Positions 8,617 to 16,744 of a stretch of DNA of 64,000 bases are shown piece by piece. Each line of letters starts with the position of its first letter. Positions within the stretch are counted from its first letter, which is position 1. The stretch is taken from contig NZ_JAATJL010000001.1 in NCBI RefSeq assembly GCF_011927905.1, forward strand, positions 868,001 to 932,000, in the 5' to 3' direction. A program made the translations under genes and the position numbers. The DNA comes from Arthrobacter pigmenti. Lineage in GTDB: Bacteria; Actinomycetota; Actinomycetes; Actinomycetales; Micrococcaceae. The notes under the pieces are model-generated. The model saw only the letters and a list, made by a program, of their open reading frames with translations. It did not search any database and was not told the origin of the DNA.

Positions 8617-8877
8617 TTGGCCAATATCGCACCCGGTCTGCTGACCATCCTCCGATGCCCCGTGACCGGTTCTGCTGTTATCCAGGACGGCGGGATACTT
8701 CGCTCCGTTGCACCCGATGCGTCCGGTAGACCGGTCGAGTATCCGATCGACGAATCAATCCCCGTGCTTCTCAGCCCCGAACTCGTAGGGGCAGCCACGG
8801 CGTCCGGAACGCGCCGGGACCCATCTGTTCCTGATATTCCGCCCGCCACATCCGCAGAGGAACCCACACAAAAATGA
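8617..8877 (+). CDS. Trm112-like short protein
   Basis: This 86-residue protein contains the Trm112-type signature [11 protein letters not shown] followed by [11 protein letters not shown]. In other organisms Trm112 domains activate methyltransferases or occur as stand-alone zinc-ribbon proteins. Only one Cys is present, so a full zinc site cannot form within the chain. The TTG start is supported by GGAAGGG ten bases upstream. Its last codons overlap the ahcY start (ATGA), so it is translationally coupled to S-adenosylhomocysteine hydrolase, which fits a link to methylation. Confidence 0.75.
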   Translation: MANIAPGLLTILRCPVTGSAVIQDGGILRSVAPDASGRPVEYPIDESIPVLLSPELVGAATASGTRRDPSVPDIPPATSAEEPTQK

Positions 8878-10352
8878 CGTTTGAGTTCAAAGTAGCCGAC
8901 CTTTCACTCGCCGAGGCCGGGCGCCACCAGATCCGCCTTGCGGAGCACGAGATGCCGGGCCTGATGGCCCTACGCCGCGAGTTCGGTGACAGCCAGCCAT
9001 TGAAGGGTGCGCGGGTTGCCGGTTCGCTTCACATGACGGTCCAGACTGCCGTGCTGATCGAAACGCTGACCGCGCTTGGCGCTCAGGTTCGTTGGGCCTC
9101 GTGCAACATCTTCTCGACACAGGACGAGGCTGCGGCGGCCGTCGTCGTCGGGTCGGGGACTACCGATGAGCCGGCCGGCGTGCCTGTCTTCGCCTGGAAG
9201 AACGAGACGCTCGAAGAATACTGGTGGGCAACCACCCAGATTCTGCGGTGGCCGGACGGCGGCCCCAACATGATTCTGGACGACGGCGGCGATGCCACCC
9301 TTCTGGTCCACAAGGGCGTTGAGTTCGAGGCCGCAGGCGCGGTTCCCGCTGCGCCGGCAGAAGACGACGTCGACTATTCGCACGAGTACACGGTGATTCT
9401 GGATGTTCTTCGGGCGTCGCTTCAGGAAGACCCGCAGCTCTGGACGCGCATTGCAGGGGACGTCAGGGGCGTTTCGGAAGAAACCACAACCGGGGTGCAC
9501 CGGCTGTACCAGCTGGCCGAGCAGGGCAAGCTTCTGTTCCCTGCCATCAACGTCAATGATTCGGTGACCAAGTCCAAATTCGACAACAAGTACGGCATCC
9601 GCCACTCGCTGCCGGACGGCCTGAATCGGGCAACCGACGTCCTGATCGGCGGAAAGGTCGCGGTTGTCTGCGGCTACGGGGATGTCGGAAAGGGTGCGGC
9701 CGAAGCGCTGCGCGGCCAGGGCGCACGTGTCATCGTGACCGAGGTGGACCCGATCTGTGCGCTGCAGGCGGCAATGGACGGCTACCAGGTGGCACGGCTG
9801 GAATCGGTACTGGCCGAAGGTGATATCTTCATCACCACCACGGGCAACAAGGACGTCATCATGGCCAGCCACATGGCGGGCATGAAACATCAGGCGATCG
9901 TGGGCAACATCGGGCACTTCGACAATGAAATCGATATCGCAGGCCTTGCCCGTGTTCCCGGAATCACCAGGGTTGAGATCAAGCCGCAGGTCCACGAATG
10001 GGTCTTCGACAAAGGAAGCGATCGTCAGCGCAGCATCATCATGCTCTCTGAAGGACGTCTGCTTAACCTCGGCAACGCCACGGGACACCCTTCATTCGTG
10101 ATGAGCAATTCCTTTGCGAACCAGACCATCGCTCAGATCGAGCTGTACACCAAGCATGGCTTGGCCGGTGAGGACGGATCACTGGAGTACGACAAGCAGG
10201 TCTACGTCCTGCCGAAGATCCTCGACGAGAAGGTTGCCCGGCTTCACCTCGACGCGCTCGGAGTGGAACTCACCGAGCTGACAAAGAGCCAGGCGGAATA
10301 TCTCGACATTGATGCGGCCGGGCCCTACAAGCCGGACCACTACCGCTACTGA
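8874..10352 (+). CDS. ahcY: Adenosylhomocysteinase
   Basis: S-adenosylhomocysteine hydrolase splits S-adenosylhomocysteine into homocysteine and adenosine, relieving product inhibition of methyltransferases. At 492 residues it has full family length. Clear motifs include the NAD-binding GYGDVGKG, the substrate-region [30 protein letters not shown], and the C-terminal KPDHYRY, whose Lys and Tyr contact NAD of the neighbouring subunit. It shares an ATGA overlap with the Trm112-like gene. Its place at the end of the whiB2 cluster matches other actinobacteria. Confidence 0.97.
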   Translation: MTFEFKVADLSLAEAGRHQIRLAEHEMPGLMALRREFGDSQPLKGARVAGSLHMTVQTAVLIETLTALGAQVRWASCNIFSTQDEAAAAVVVGSGTTDEPAGVPVFAWKNETLEEYWWATTQILRWPDGGPNMILDDGGDATLLVHKGVEFEAAGAVPAAPAEDDVDYSHEYTVILDVLRASLQEDPQLWTRIAGDVRGVSEETTTGVHRLYQLAEQGKLLFPAINVNDSVTKSKFDNKYGIRHSLPDGLNRATDVLIGGKVAVVCGYGDVGKGAAEALRGQGARVIVTEVDPICALQAAMDGYQVARLESVLAEGDIFITTTGNKDVIMASHMAGMKHQAIVGNIGHFDNEIDIAGLARVPGITRVEIKPQVHEWVFDKGSDRQRSIIMLSEGRLLNLGNATGHPSFVMSNSFANQTIAQIELYTKHGLAGEDGSLEYDKQVYVLPKILDEKVARLHLDALGVELTELTKSQAEYLDIDAAGPYKPDHYRY

Positions 10353-10447
10353 CGGGGATCCCGCTGGACGGAAGCTGTGCTGCACGCCCTGTCCAGGCCA
10401 AGGATATTCTGTGCGGGTTTACTTCGTAAGGTCTTGAACCCAGTTAA

Positions 10448-10493
10448 TATGCCCGCCGGGGTGTCCTGACGCTGCGCCGCACGTGCGGGCATA
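10448..10493. repeat. Inverted repeat between ahcY and the L,D-transpeptidase gene
   Basis: TATGCCCGC (10448-10456) and its exact complement GCGGGCATA (10485-10493) enclose a 28-base loop. There is no downstream T-run on the plus strand, only AAAA. It could be a weak ahcY terminator or a structured leader for the gene starting at 10535. The rest of the 182-base gap shows nothing clear apart from GGCAAGG as ribosome site for that gene. Confidence 0.35.
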
Positions 10494-10534
10494 AAATCGA
10501 AACTGGACAGTAATCAACAGGCAAGGTATAGCGA

Positions 10535-11812
10535 ATGTCGAATCACCCCGAAGTTCTCCAGCCCCGTCGGCGAGGCTGGAAGATCGGTGCGCTCGTCATC
10601 GCGGGACTTCTTGTAGTAGCGGCGGTGGTTGCCGGTATCGTGACCGCGCCTACGTGGGCCAACCTTGGCTCAGGATCTGCTGATTCGCGCTCAGATGCTT
10701 CCGCGGCTGATGCTTCCTCAACTCCTCCATCCGGGGCGCCCCAGGCGGAGGAGTACACGTTCGGGGTGACGCCCACCGACGGAGCCACTGGCGTGAACCC
10801 GGTGACGCCTCCGGAGATCCGTGCGGAAAACGCGACAGTAGTGGATGTAGTACTCGAGCCTATGGACGGTGGCGAGGCCATTTCCGGAACCGTTTCCCAG
10901 GACGGCACGTCCTGGAAAGCGGATGAGCGTTTGAGCTTTGCCACCGAGTACTCCTTCGAGTTCGTCCTCATTGACAGCGTTGGTGGCCAGGACCGCATTC
11001 AACAAACGTTCACCACCGTGCTGCCGGCCAACGAGGCGAATGCCTGGATGTACCCGGCGGACGGGTCAACGGTAGGTACCGGACAGACCATCGAGATCAC
11101 CTTCAGTGAGCCGGTAACGAACAAGGCTGACGTCGAGAATGCCATCACCATCACCAGCACGTCCGGGCAGGAGGGTGCGTTCTACTGGCTGAATGACAAC
11201 AAGGTGCGCTACCGCCCGCAGGAGTTCTGGGAGCCGCACAGCACCATCACCGTTGATATGCAGCTTTTCGGAGTGGACTTCGGTAACGGCATGATCGGCA
11301 ATTTCGACAACACCTTCTCCTTCCAGACGCACAACACGCGGTTGGCCGTCGTGGACAATGCGACCAAGCAGATGCAGGTTTTCATTGACGGCAAGCTCGA
11401 ACGGACTTTCCCCGTAACCCTCGGCACCGAGGAGTGGCCGTCATTCTTCGGCTACTACACGGTGATGGAACAGTATGAACAGACAAAGTTCACGGCGGAA
11501 TCAATAGGCCTCCAGCCCGGTGACCCGGCGTACTACGAACCGACACTGGTCAATTACGCCAGTCGGATCTCCAACGGCGGTGCCTTTGTTCATGAAGCTT
11601 TGCCCGCGGCGCAGTCAGTTCTGGGCGTGACGAACGTTTCACACGGGTGTGTGGGAATGAGTCCCGAGGGCGCCAAGTACTTCTATGAGGTCTTCGGTCC
11701 GGGCGACATGGTTCAGATCCTGAACACGAGCAAAGGTCCGGTCCAGGTCTGGGACGGCTTTGGCGACTGGAACGTTCCCTGGCCGGAATGGACTGCTCAG
11801 CAGCCTGCGTGA
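10535..11812 (+). CDS. L,D-transpeptidase (Ig-like plus YkuD domains)
   Basis: This enzyme makes 3-3 cross-links in peptidoglycan outside the membrane. The 425-residue protein has a basic start and one membrane segment at about 20-41, a Ser/Ala-rich linker, one or two Ig-like domains (about 70-265), and a YkuD catalytic domain (about 270-400). The catalytic region reads FVHEALPAAQSVLG...SHGCVGMSP, giving the His, the second His and the nucleophilic Cys. The residue after SHGCV is Gly where most family members have Asn or Arg. A WDGFGDWNVPWPEW tail wraps the domain, as in mycobacterial Ldt enzymes. Monocistronic. Confidence 0.9.
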   Translation: MSNHPEVLQPRRRGWKIGALVIAGLLVVAAVVAGIVTAPTWANLGSGSADSRSDASAADASSTPPSGAPQAEEYTFGVTPTDGATGVNPVTPPEIRAENATVVDVVLEPMDGGEAISGTVSQDGTSWKADERLSFATEYSFEFVLIDSVGGQDRIQQTFTTVLPANEANAWMYPADGSTVGTGQTIEITFSEPVTNKADVENAITITSTSGQEGAFYWLNDNKVRYRPQEFWEPHSTITVDMQLFGVDFGNGMIGNFDNTFSFQTHNTRLAVVDNATKQMQVFIDGKLERTFPVTLGTEEWPSFFGYYTVMEQYEQTKFTAESIGLQPGDPAYYEPTLVNYASRISNGGAFVHEALPAAQSVLGVTNVSHGCVGMSPEGAKYFYEVFGPGDMVQILNTSKGPVQVWDGFGDWNVPWPEWTAQQPA

Positions 11813-11826
11813 CAGGCCGGGAGTTC

Positions 11827-12630
11827 TCAGGAGCTGAACGGTAACCTGTGCAGGTGTTTTGCCACGCGGGCCGTCCGTTCCCGCTGCTTCATCATTCGGT
11901 TGTAATCGCGGTCGCGGCGTTCGGAGACAACGGCATTGAGGAAGTCCTCAGGCAGTGTGCCAGGGGGAGGACCGGGGAACACAAAGGTCCGTGCCTCTGT
12001 GGCCAGGTCCACAGCCAGCGTGGCTCGGGCACCAGGGGTTAACCGAGCCGCCTGGCCGATGAACTGTGAGATTCGCCGGGTGAGGGGGTCCGGAAGTTGG
12101 GCGACGTCGGCGGTTTGGATCCAGTTCCGCAACGACGGCGGGAGCTGGGCTCGCGTACGTGGTTTGGCAACCACTCGCTCATGCATTGAATACGTCCCTG
12201 CCAGCAGGTCTCCCAGCCGCTTGGAGCGCTCGTTGAAAACGGCTACGAGAAAAGCAAGGGATCCAACCAACAGGTAGATCTCCAGCACTGCGAGCATCCC
12301 CCGGATGAAGGCGTGCCGAAATCGTATGGAGCCGCCGTCGTCGCGCACTATTCTCAGGCCCATTACAAACCTTCCGAGCGACTTCCCGCGGGTAACCGTT
12401 TCCACAGTGACGGGGACGACGACGAGGACCAGCACTACCAGTACCAACACCAGCGCCTGGGTCAACGCCGGGTCGAAGGACCCGCCGAGAGTCTGCCCTA
12501 CGACCAGGATCACTCCGATGATCACGAGGATCTGCGCCACGACGTCAATCATCACGCTGACTGCGCGTGCGCCGAACGATGCCGGGCGTAATTCCAGCAC
12601 AACTGCTTCGCCGGTTATCACCGAGCTCAT
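11827..12630 (-). CDS. RDD family membrane protein
   Basis: This 267-residue protein has an RDD domain in its first half: RPASFGARAVSVMIDVV with the paired Arg and Asp, then two hydrophobic stretches, and a further segment near GMLAVLEIYLLVGSLAFLVAVF. The cytoplasmic tail (about 170-267) is charged. The ATG at 12630 is chosen over one 33 bases upstream because AGGGGAGG sits just before it. It is divergent from the SpoIIM-like gene, a pairing common in actinobacteria. RDD proteins are linked to transport or Na+/H+ exchange, but the role here is unknown. Confidence 0.85.
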   Translation of the reverse strand: MSSVITGEAVVLELRPASFGARAVSVMIDVVAQILVIIGVILVVGQTLGGSFDPALTQALVLVLVVLVLVVVPVTVETVTRGKSLGRFVMGLRIVRDDGGSIRFRHAFIRGMLAVLEIYLLVGSLAFLVAVFNERSKRLGDLLAGTYSMHERVVAKPRTRAQLPPSLRNWIQTADVAQLPDPLTRRISQFIGQAARLTPGARATLAVDLATEARTFVFPGPPPGTLPEDFLNAVVSERRDRDYNRMMKQRERTARVAKHLHRLPFSS

Positions 12631-12703
12631 CCCACTGTCCTCCCCTTGGCTGGAATTCAGCATAGCTTCCTTCTCCGAGCGCTCTCGGCGCTAAGCTGAT
12701 CGA

Positions 12704-13696
12704 GTGGATCTGGATGCATTCGAGGCAGTAAACCGACCGGACTGGAACCGGCTCGATTCCTTGACCCGGCAACGAAGGTTGCATGGTGAGGACTCGGACG
12801 AGCTGCTTGATTTGTACCAGCGCACCTCCACCCACCTGTCGATGATCCGATCGGTTGCTCCGGAGAGTGCGCTCTCCAACGAGCTGTCCATGCGTCTGTC
12901 CCGGGCGCGGACAAAATTCACCGGTGCCCGATCGAACGTTCTGGAGGACGTCGCACGCTTCCTTGTGATTTCGTTGCCGGCCGCTTTCTATCGGGTTCGC
13001 TGGCTGACGATCATCATCGGAGTGCTCTTCGTTGGGGTCGCGTGGCTCTATGGTGCGTGGGTCGCGAACACTCCCGGCGTCATTGCCGCGCTCGGCAGTG
13101 ACGAAGAAATCCGGCGCTATGTCGAGGAAGACTTCGTCGACTACTACTCGGAGAACCCTCCGGCGTCTTTCGCGGGGCTGGTGTGGACGAATAACGCGTG
13201 GATTGCCGTTCAGGCGGTTGCTTTTGGCATCACCGGATTCTGGTCGCCGTTCATTCTCTACCAGAACGCCCAGGGTGTCGGAATGGCTGGTGGGATGATG
13301 GCGTCCTACGACCGGCTTGACGTGTTCTTCATTTACATCCTTCCGCACGGGTTCATGGAGCTGACTGCGATCTTCGTCGCCGCAGCTGCGGGTCTGCGGA
13401 TCTTCTGGGCCTGGGTGTCTCCCGGAGCACGTACACGGTCACAGGCGCTCGCTGAGGAAGGGCGGTCCCTTATCACCGTTGCGCTGGGGTTGGTTCTGGT
13501 GCTGCTGGTCTCCGGGCTGGTTGAAGGATTCGTCACCCCAAGCCCATTGCCTGTCTGGGCGAGGATCGGAATCGGCTTCGTCGTGTTCGCCCTGTACTGG
13601 GTGTACACGTTCGTTCTTGGTCGCCGCGCGGTACGGGCAGGTTATACGAGCGATCTGAGTGACGTCGATCGGGGTGCGACCGTCCTGACCGCATGA
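12704..13696 (+). CDS. SpoIIM-family (DUF95) membrane protein
   Basis: This 330-residue protein matches the stage II sporulation protein M family as found in non-sporulating actinobacteria. The helical N-terminus (RPDWNRLDSLTRQRR...LYQRTSTHLSMIRS) is soluble. Five to six membrane helices follow from about residue 100, with NNAWIAVQAVAFGITGFWSP and LPHGFMELTAIFVAAAAGLRI as recognisable family blocks. The start is GTG. It is paired divergently with the RDD gene. A joint membrane role is suspected from conservation of the pair, not shown by sequence. Confidence 0.85.
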   Translation: MDLDAFEAVNRPDWNRLDSLTRQRRLHGEDSDELLDLYQRTSTHLSMIRSVAPESALSNELSMRLSRARTKFTGARSNVLEDVARFLVISLPAAFYRVRWLTIIIGVLFVGVAWLYGAWVANTPGVIAALGSDEEIRRYVEEDFVDYYSENPPASFAGLVWTNNAWIAVQAVAFGITGFWSPFILYQNAQGVGMAGGMMASYDRLDVFFIYILPHGFMELTAIFVAAAAGLRIFWAWVSPGARTRSQALAEEGRSLITVALGLVLVLLVSGLVEGFVTPSPLPVWARIGIGFVVFALYWVYTFVLGRRAVRAGYTSDLSDVDRGATVLTA

Positions 13697-13822
13697 CTAT
13701 GTTGTCCGGCACAGGTGAGCAAGCAATGCGGCCACCCGACCGTGCCCCGGCGTGGTTGTCGCACCCGCACGCCAACCTCCCGAGTAGTGTCTTAAGCAGG
13801 AGCTTTATGCGAGGAGACGGTC

Positions 13823-14854
13823 GTGGCTGACAAGGACGAAAACAGACAGCAAGGCGTAACGGCGGAGGGCGGAGAACGCCGTGCCGCGCTGCGTGGCGAT
13901 GACGCGCCCCCGGCGAAGACACCTGGCCGGTCAGGAACCCTTCCCATGCGCAAGGCGAGCACGCTGCCGGATGTAGCTGCGTACCGCTCCTCCGCAAAAG
14001 ACAGCGACAGCAAGGCTCAGACCGCTGGCACAAATGAGAGCACCCCCACCGAAGCACAGCCGGACACCACAGCGTTGTCCATTCGCCCATCCGAAGAAGA
14101 TGTCAGCCGTAGGGCAAGCCAGCGGGACGATGCAGTAGCGGCGAAGCCTGTTCTACCGCGTGTGCTCCAGGTCCTCGTGGCCGTATTCTTTCCGGTGATC
14201 CTGCTCGCTGCAGCAGTCCGTGCCGTTGCTACACCGTTGTTCCTCTGGGTCGAGTATCACCGTCCCGGTTTCCCTGCTGACAGTTACGGGTTCAGCACCG
14301 AAGACCGGATGACCTACGGATCGTACGCCATGGACTACATCCTGAACTGGGCCCCGCCGCGGTATCTGGGCGGACTGGTGGGTGTTAACGGCGACCAACT
14401 GTTCCTCGACAGCGAAGTCGGTCACATGGCCGATGTGAAACTGGTGCTTTCCACGGGATTTGTGGTCGCAACGGTTCTCGCCCTGTTCTGCATCGCGTCC
14501 TGTATCTTCCTGGCACGCCGCTATCCCGGTGGAATCCGCAGGAGCCTATTCGCGGGCGCAGCTGCAACCCTTGTCCTTGTCGTGGGATTTGCTATCGCCG
14601 CCGCACTGGCGTGGGAGGTCTTCTTCACGCAGGTTCACGCGCTGTTCTTCGCCGACGGCACCTGGACCTTCCGGCTGGACGACACCTTGATCAGGCTGTT
14701 CCCCGCACAGTTCTGGATCGACAGCGCCGCAACGGTGGGTGCACTGGTCCTGATAGTGGCCGTAGCGACCGTGATCCTTACCTGGCCTACGAAAGCGCGA
14801 CGGGAGAAGTCAGAGGCGACCTACGCATCCCGGCGCGCTCAATCGCAGGTCTGA
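13823..14854 (+). CDS. DUF1461/TIGR01906 family integral membrane protein
   Basis: The 343-residue protein has a disordered, charged N-terminus of about 105 residues and four membrane helices after it. Family motifs in the membrane part are YHRPGFPADSYGFS, HMADVKLVL and WTFRLDDTLIRLFPAQFWIDSA. These match the TIGR01906/DUF1461 integral membrane family, whose members in Gram-positive bacteria have been tied to lipoprotein or lipid modification; function here is unproven. The start is GTG with GAGGAGA upstream. A 13-base sequence is repeated in tandem just after the stop (about 14852-14880). Confidence 0.8.
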   Translation: MADKDENRQQGVTAEGGERRAALRGDDAPPAKTPGRSGTLPMRKASTLPDVAAYRSSAKDSDSKAQTAGTNESTPTEAQPDTTALSIRPSEEDVSRRASQRDDAVAAKPVLPRVLQVLVAVFFPVILLAAAVRAVATPLFLWVEYHRPGFPADSYGFSTEDRMTYGSYAMDYILNWAPPRYLGGLVGVNGDQLFLDSEVGHMADVKLVLSTGFVVATVLALFCIASCIFLARRYPGGIRRSLFAGAAATLVLVVGFAIAAALAWEVFFTQVHALFFADGTWTFRLDDTLIRLFPAQFWIDSAATVGALVLIVAVATVILTWPTKARREKSEATYASRRAQSQV

Positions 14855-14896
14855 ACCCGAAGCGCCTGAACCCGAAGCCAGGCCGAGAGCAACGGT

Positions 14897-16693
14897 TCAG
14901 GAAGCGTAGAGGCGGTCAGCCTCGTTGCCGTAGTCGGTCAGCACGGCGGCCTTCCTGAGCTTCAAGGTTGGTGTGAGGTGACCCGAATCGATCGTGAACT
15001 CCGCATCCAACAGTTCGAACTTCCGAATCTGCTCTGCACGTGAGACAAGTTCATTGGCAGAATCCACAGCCCGCTGGAGCTCCGCCTTCAACGCGACGGG
15101 GGACACCGGAGAGCTGTGCCCGTTCGCTTGCGCCCAGCTCTCCACCGCCTCCGGATCGACTGTAATCAGTGCCGCGATGTATGGGCGGTCATCGCCCACC
15201 ACCACCGCATGCGCCACCAGCGGGTGCTCACGGAGTTTCTCTTCAAGCAGCGCCGGTGCAACGTTCTTGCCCGATGCGGTTACCAGCAGGTCCTTCTTCC
15301 GCCCGGTGATCTTCAGGAAGCCGTCGTCGTCGAGTGCGCCCAGATCTCCCGTCCTGAAGAATCCGTCCTCGGTGAAGGCTTCACGATTGGCGGATTCGTT
15401 GTTGTGGTAGCCCTTGAATACGCCCACCCCGTTGACCTGGATTTCGCCGTCGTCGTCCACCCGGATGGTGGTTCCAGGCATGGGAATCCCTACGGTCCCC
15501 ACCTTGGTCAGCGAAACCGTGTTCGCCGTGCAGGGTGCTGTGCTCTCGGTCAGCCCGTAGCCTTCCAGAACATTGATTCCGGCACCGCGGAAGAAGTGAG
15601 CAAGATGTTCGCTCAACGGACTCGCGCCGGAAACGGTGTGCGTCACAGCCCCACCGAACACCGCGCGGAGCTTCGGATAGAGCACTCGGTCAAACAGCGC
15701 ATGCCGTACCCGCAGGGGCAGTGAGGGACCGCGCCCACCGCGTGCCGCATCGTCGAGCGCCTTCGAGTAGCTCACCGCTGTTGCCGCTGCAGCGGAGAAC
15801 AGCTTGCCCTTGCCGGCTGTCTGAGCCTTCTGCGCCGCCGTGTTGTAGATCTTCTCGAAGATCCGCGGCACCACGAGCAGGAACGTCGGCCGGTACTCGG
15901 CGAGGTCTTCAAGAAGCTCGGTCGCGTTGCTCGTATGCCCCAGTTTCACTCCGCCGGCCAGACACACCAGCTGCACCGCCCGCGCGAGAACGTGGGCCAA
16001 CGGCAGGAACATGAGGGTCCGTGCGCTCTCCTCACGCAGCAGCTCCGGAAGGAACTCGAGCGTGTTCACTGCGAAGAGAGCGAAATTGCCATGGGTGATC
16101 TCGCACCCCTTGGGCATGCCGGTTGTGCCCGAGGTGTAGACCAGTGACGCGACGTCGTTGAGGGTCCTGCCCGAACGCGCCGTCTCCAGTGCCTCGTCAC
16201 TGACGCCCTCTCCGGCCGATACCAGCGAAGCGAAGGAGGCGTCGCCGTCGTCGTCGTAGTTCATCAGAACAAGGCGCTTATCCGGCGCGGCTTCGCGGAC
16301 CACCGATGCCTTCTGCTGGTTTTCCACCAGTACGACGACGGCGGCAGAATCCTCGAGAATCCAGCTCACCTGTTGTGCCGAGGAAGTTTCGTAGACCGGC
16401 ACGGTGACCGCTCCTGCGAACCAGATGGCCAGGTCCGCGAGGGTCCACTCGTACCGGGTCTTGGACATGACTGCGACGCAGTCGCCGGGCTGGACGCCGC
16501 TGGCAATGAGGCCCCTGGCCAGGGAGCGAACCTGATCGAGGAACGATTCCGCGCTGACATCGTGCCACGAACCATTGGACTTCACCGCGTAGAGCGGACC
16601 GCGGGGGGAGCGCTTATGTTCGGCGAGGAGCAGGTCGGTGACGTTCGACTCGGCAGGCAGGTCTACCAGGAGCTCGGTGGAGGATTCTCGCAT
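14897..16693 (-). CDS. Long-chain fatty-acid-CoA ligase (AMP-forming)
   Basis: This 598-residue ligase activates fatty acids to acyl-CoA through an acyl-AMP intermediate. It has the full set of ANL motifs: VYTSGTTGMPKG for ATP, GYGLTEST, the RTGDLG hinge region, and the C-terminal ITGRKKDLLVTASGKNVAP with its catalytic Lys. It resembles the actinobacterial FadD15 type. It follows the mannosyltransferase gene on the same strand after about 50 bases, so the two may share a transcript. Chain-length preference cannot be read from sequence. Confidence 0.92.
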   Translation of the reverse strand: MRESSTELLVDLPAESNVTDLLLAEHKRSPRGPLYAVKSNGSWHDVSAESFLDQVRSLARGLIASGVQPGDCVAVMSKTRYEWTLADLAIWFAGAVTVPVYETSSAQQVSWILEDSAAVVVLVENQQKASVVREAAPDKRLVLMNYDDDGDASFASLVSAGEGVSDEALETARSGRTLNDVASLVYTSGTTGMPKGCEITHGNFALFAVNTLEFLPELLREESARTLMFLPLAHVLARAVQLVCLAGGVKLGHTSNATELLEDLAEYRPTFLLVVPRIFEKIYNTAAQKAQTAGKGKLFSAAAATAVSYSKALDDAARGGRGPSLPLRVRHALFDRVLYPKLRAVFGGAVTHTVSGASPLSEHLAHFFRGAGINVLEGYGLTESTAPCTANTVSLTKVGTVGIPMPGTTIRVDDDGEIQVNGVGVFKGYHNNESANREAFTEDGFFRTGDLGALDDDGFLKITGRKKDLLVTASGKNVAPALLEEKLREHPLVAHAVVVGDDRPYIAALITVDPEAVESWAQANGHSSPVSPVALKAELQRAVDSANELVSRAEQIRKFELLDAEFTIDSGHLTPTLKLRKAAVLTDYGNEADRLYAS

Positions 16694-16744
16694 CTTTAGT
16701 GCACTCGCTTTCCCTCGGTGGCTGTGATGCTTAATCTGATGATG

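Noticed and set aside
8970..10088. A 372-codon minus-strand frame opposite ahcY
   Set aside because: It is a mirror of a highly conserved coding sequence and has no motif of its own.
14852..14880. Tandem CTGAACCCGAAGC after the DUF1461 gene
   Set aside because: Two copies only, straddling the stop codon, with no sign of function.
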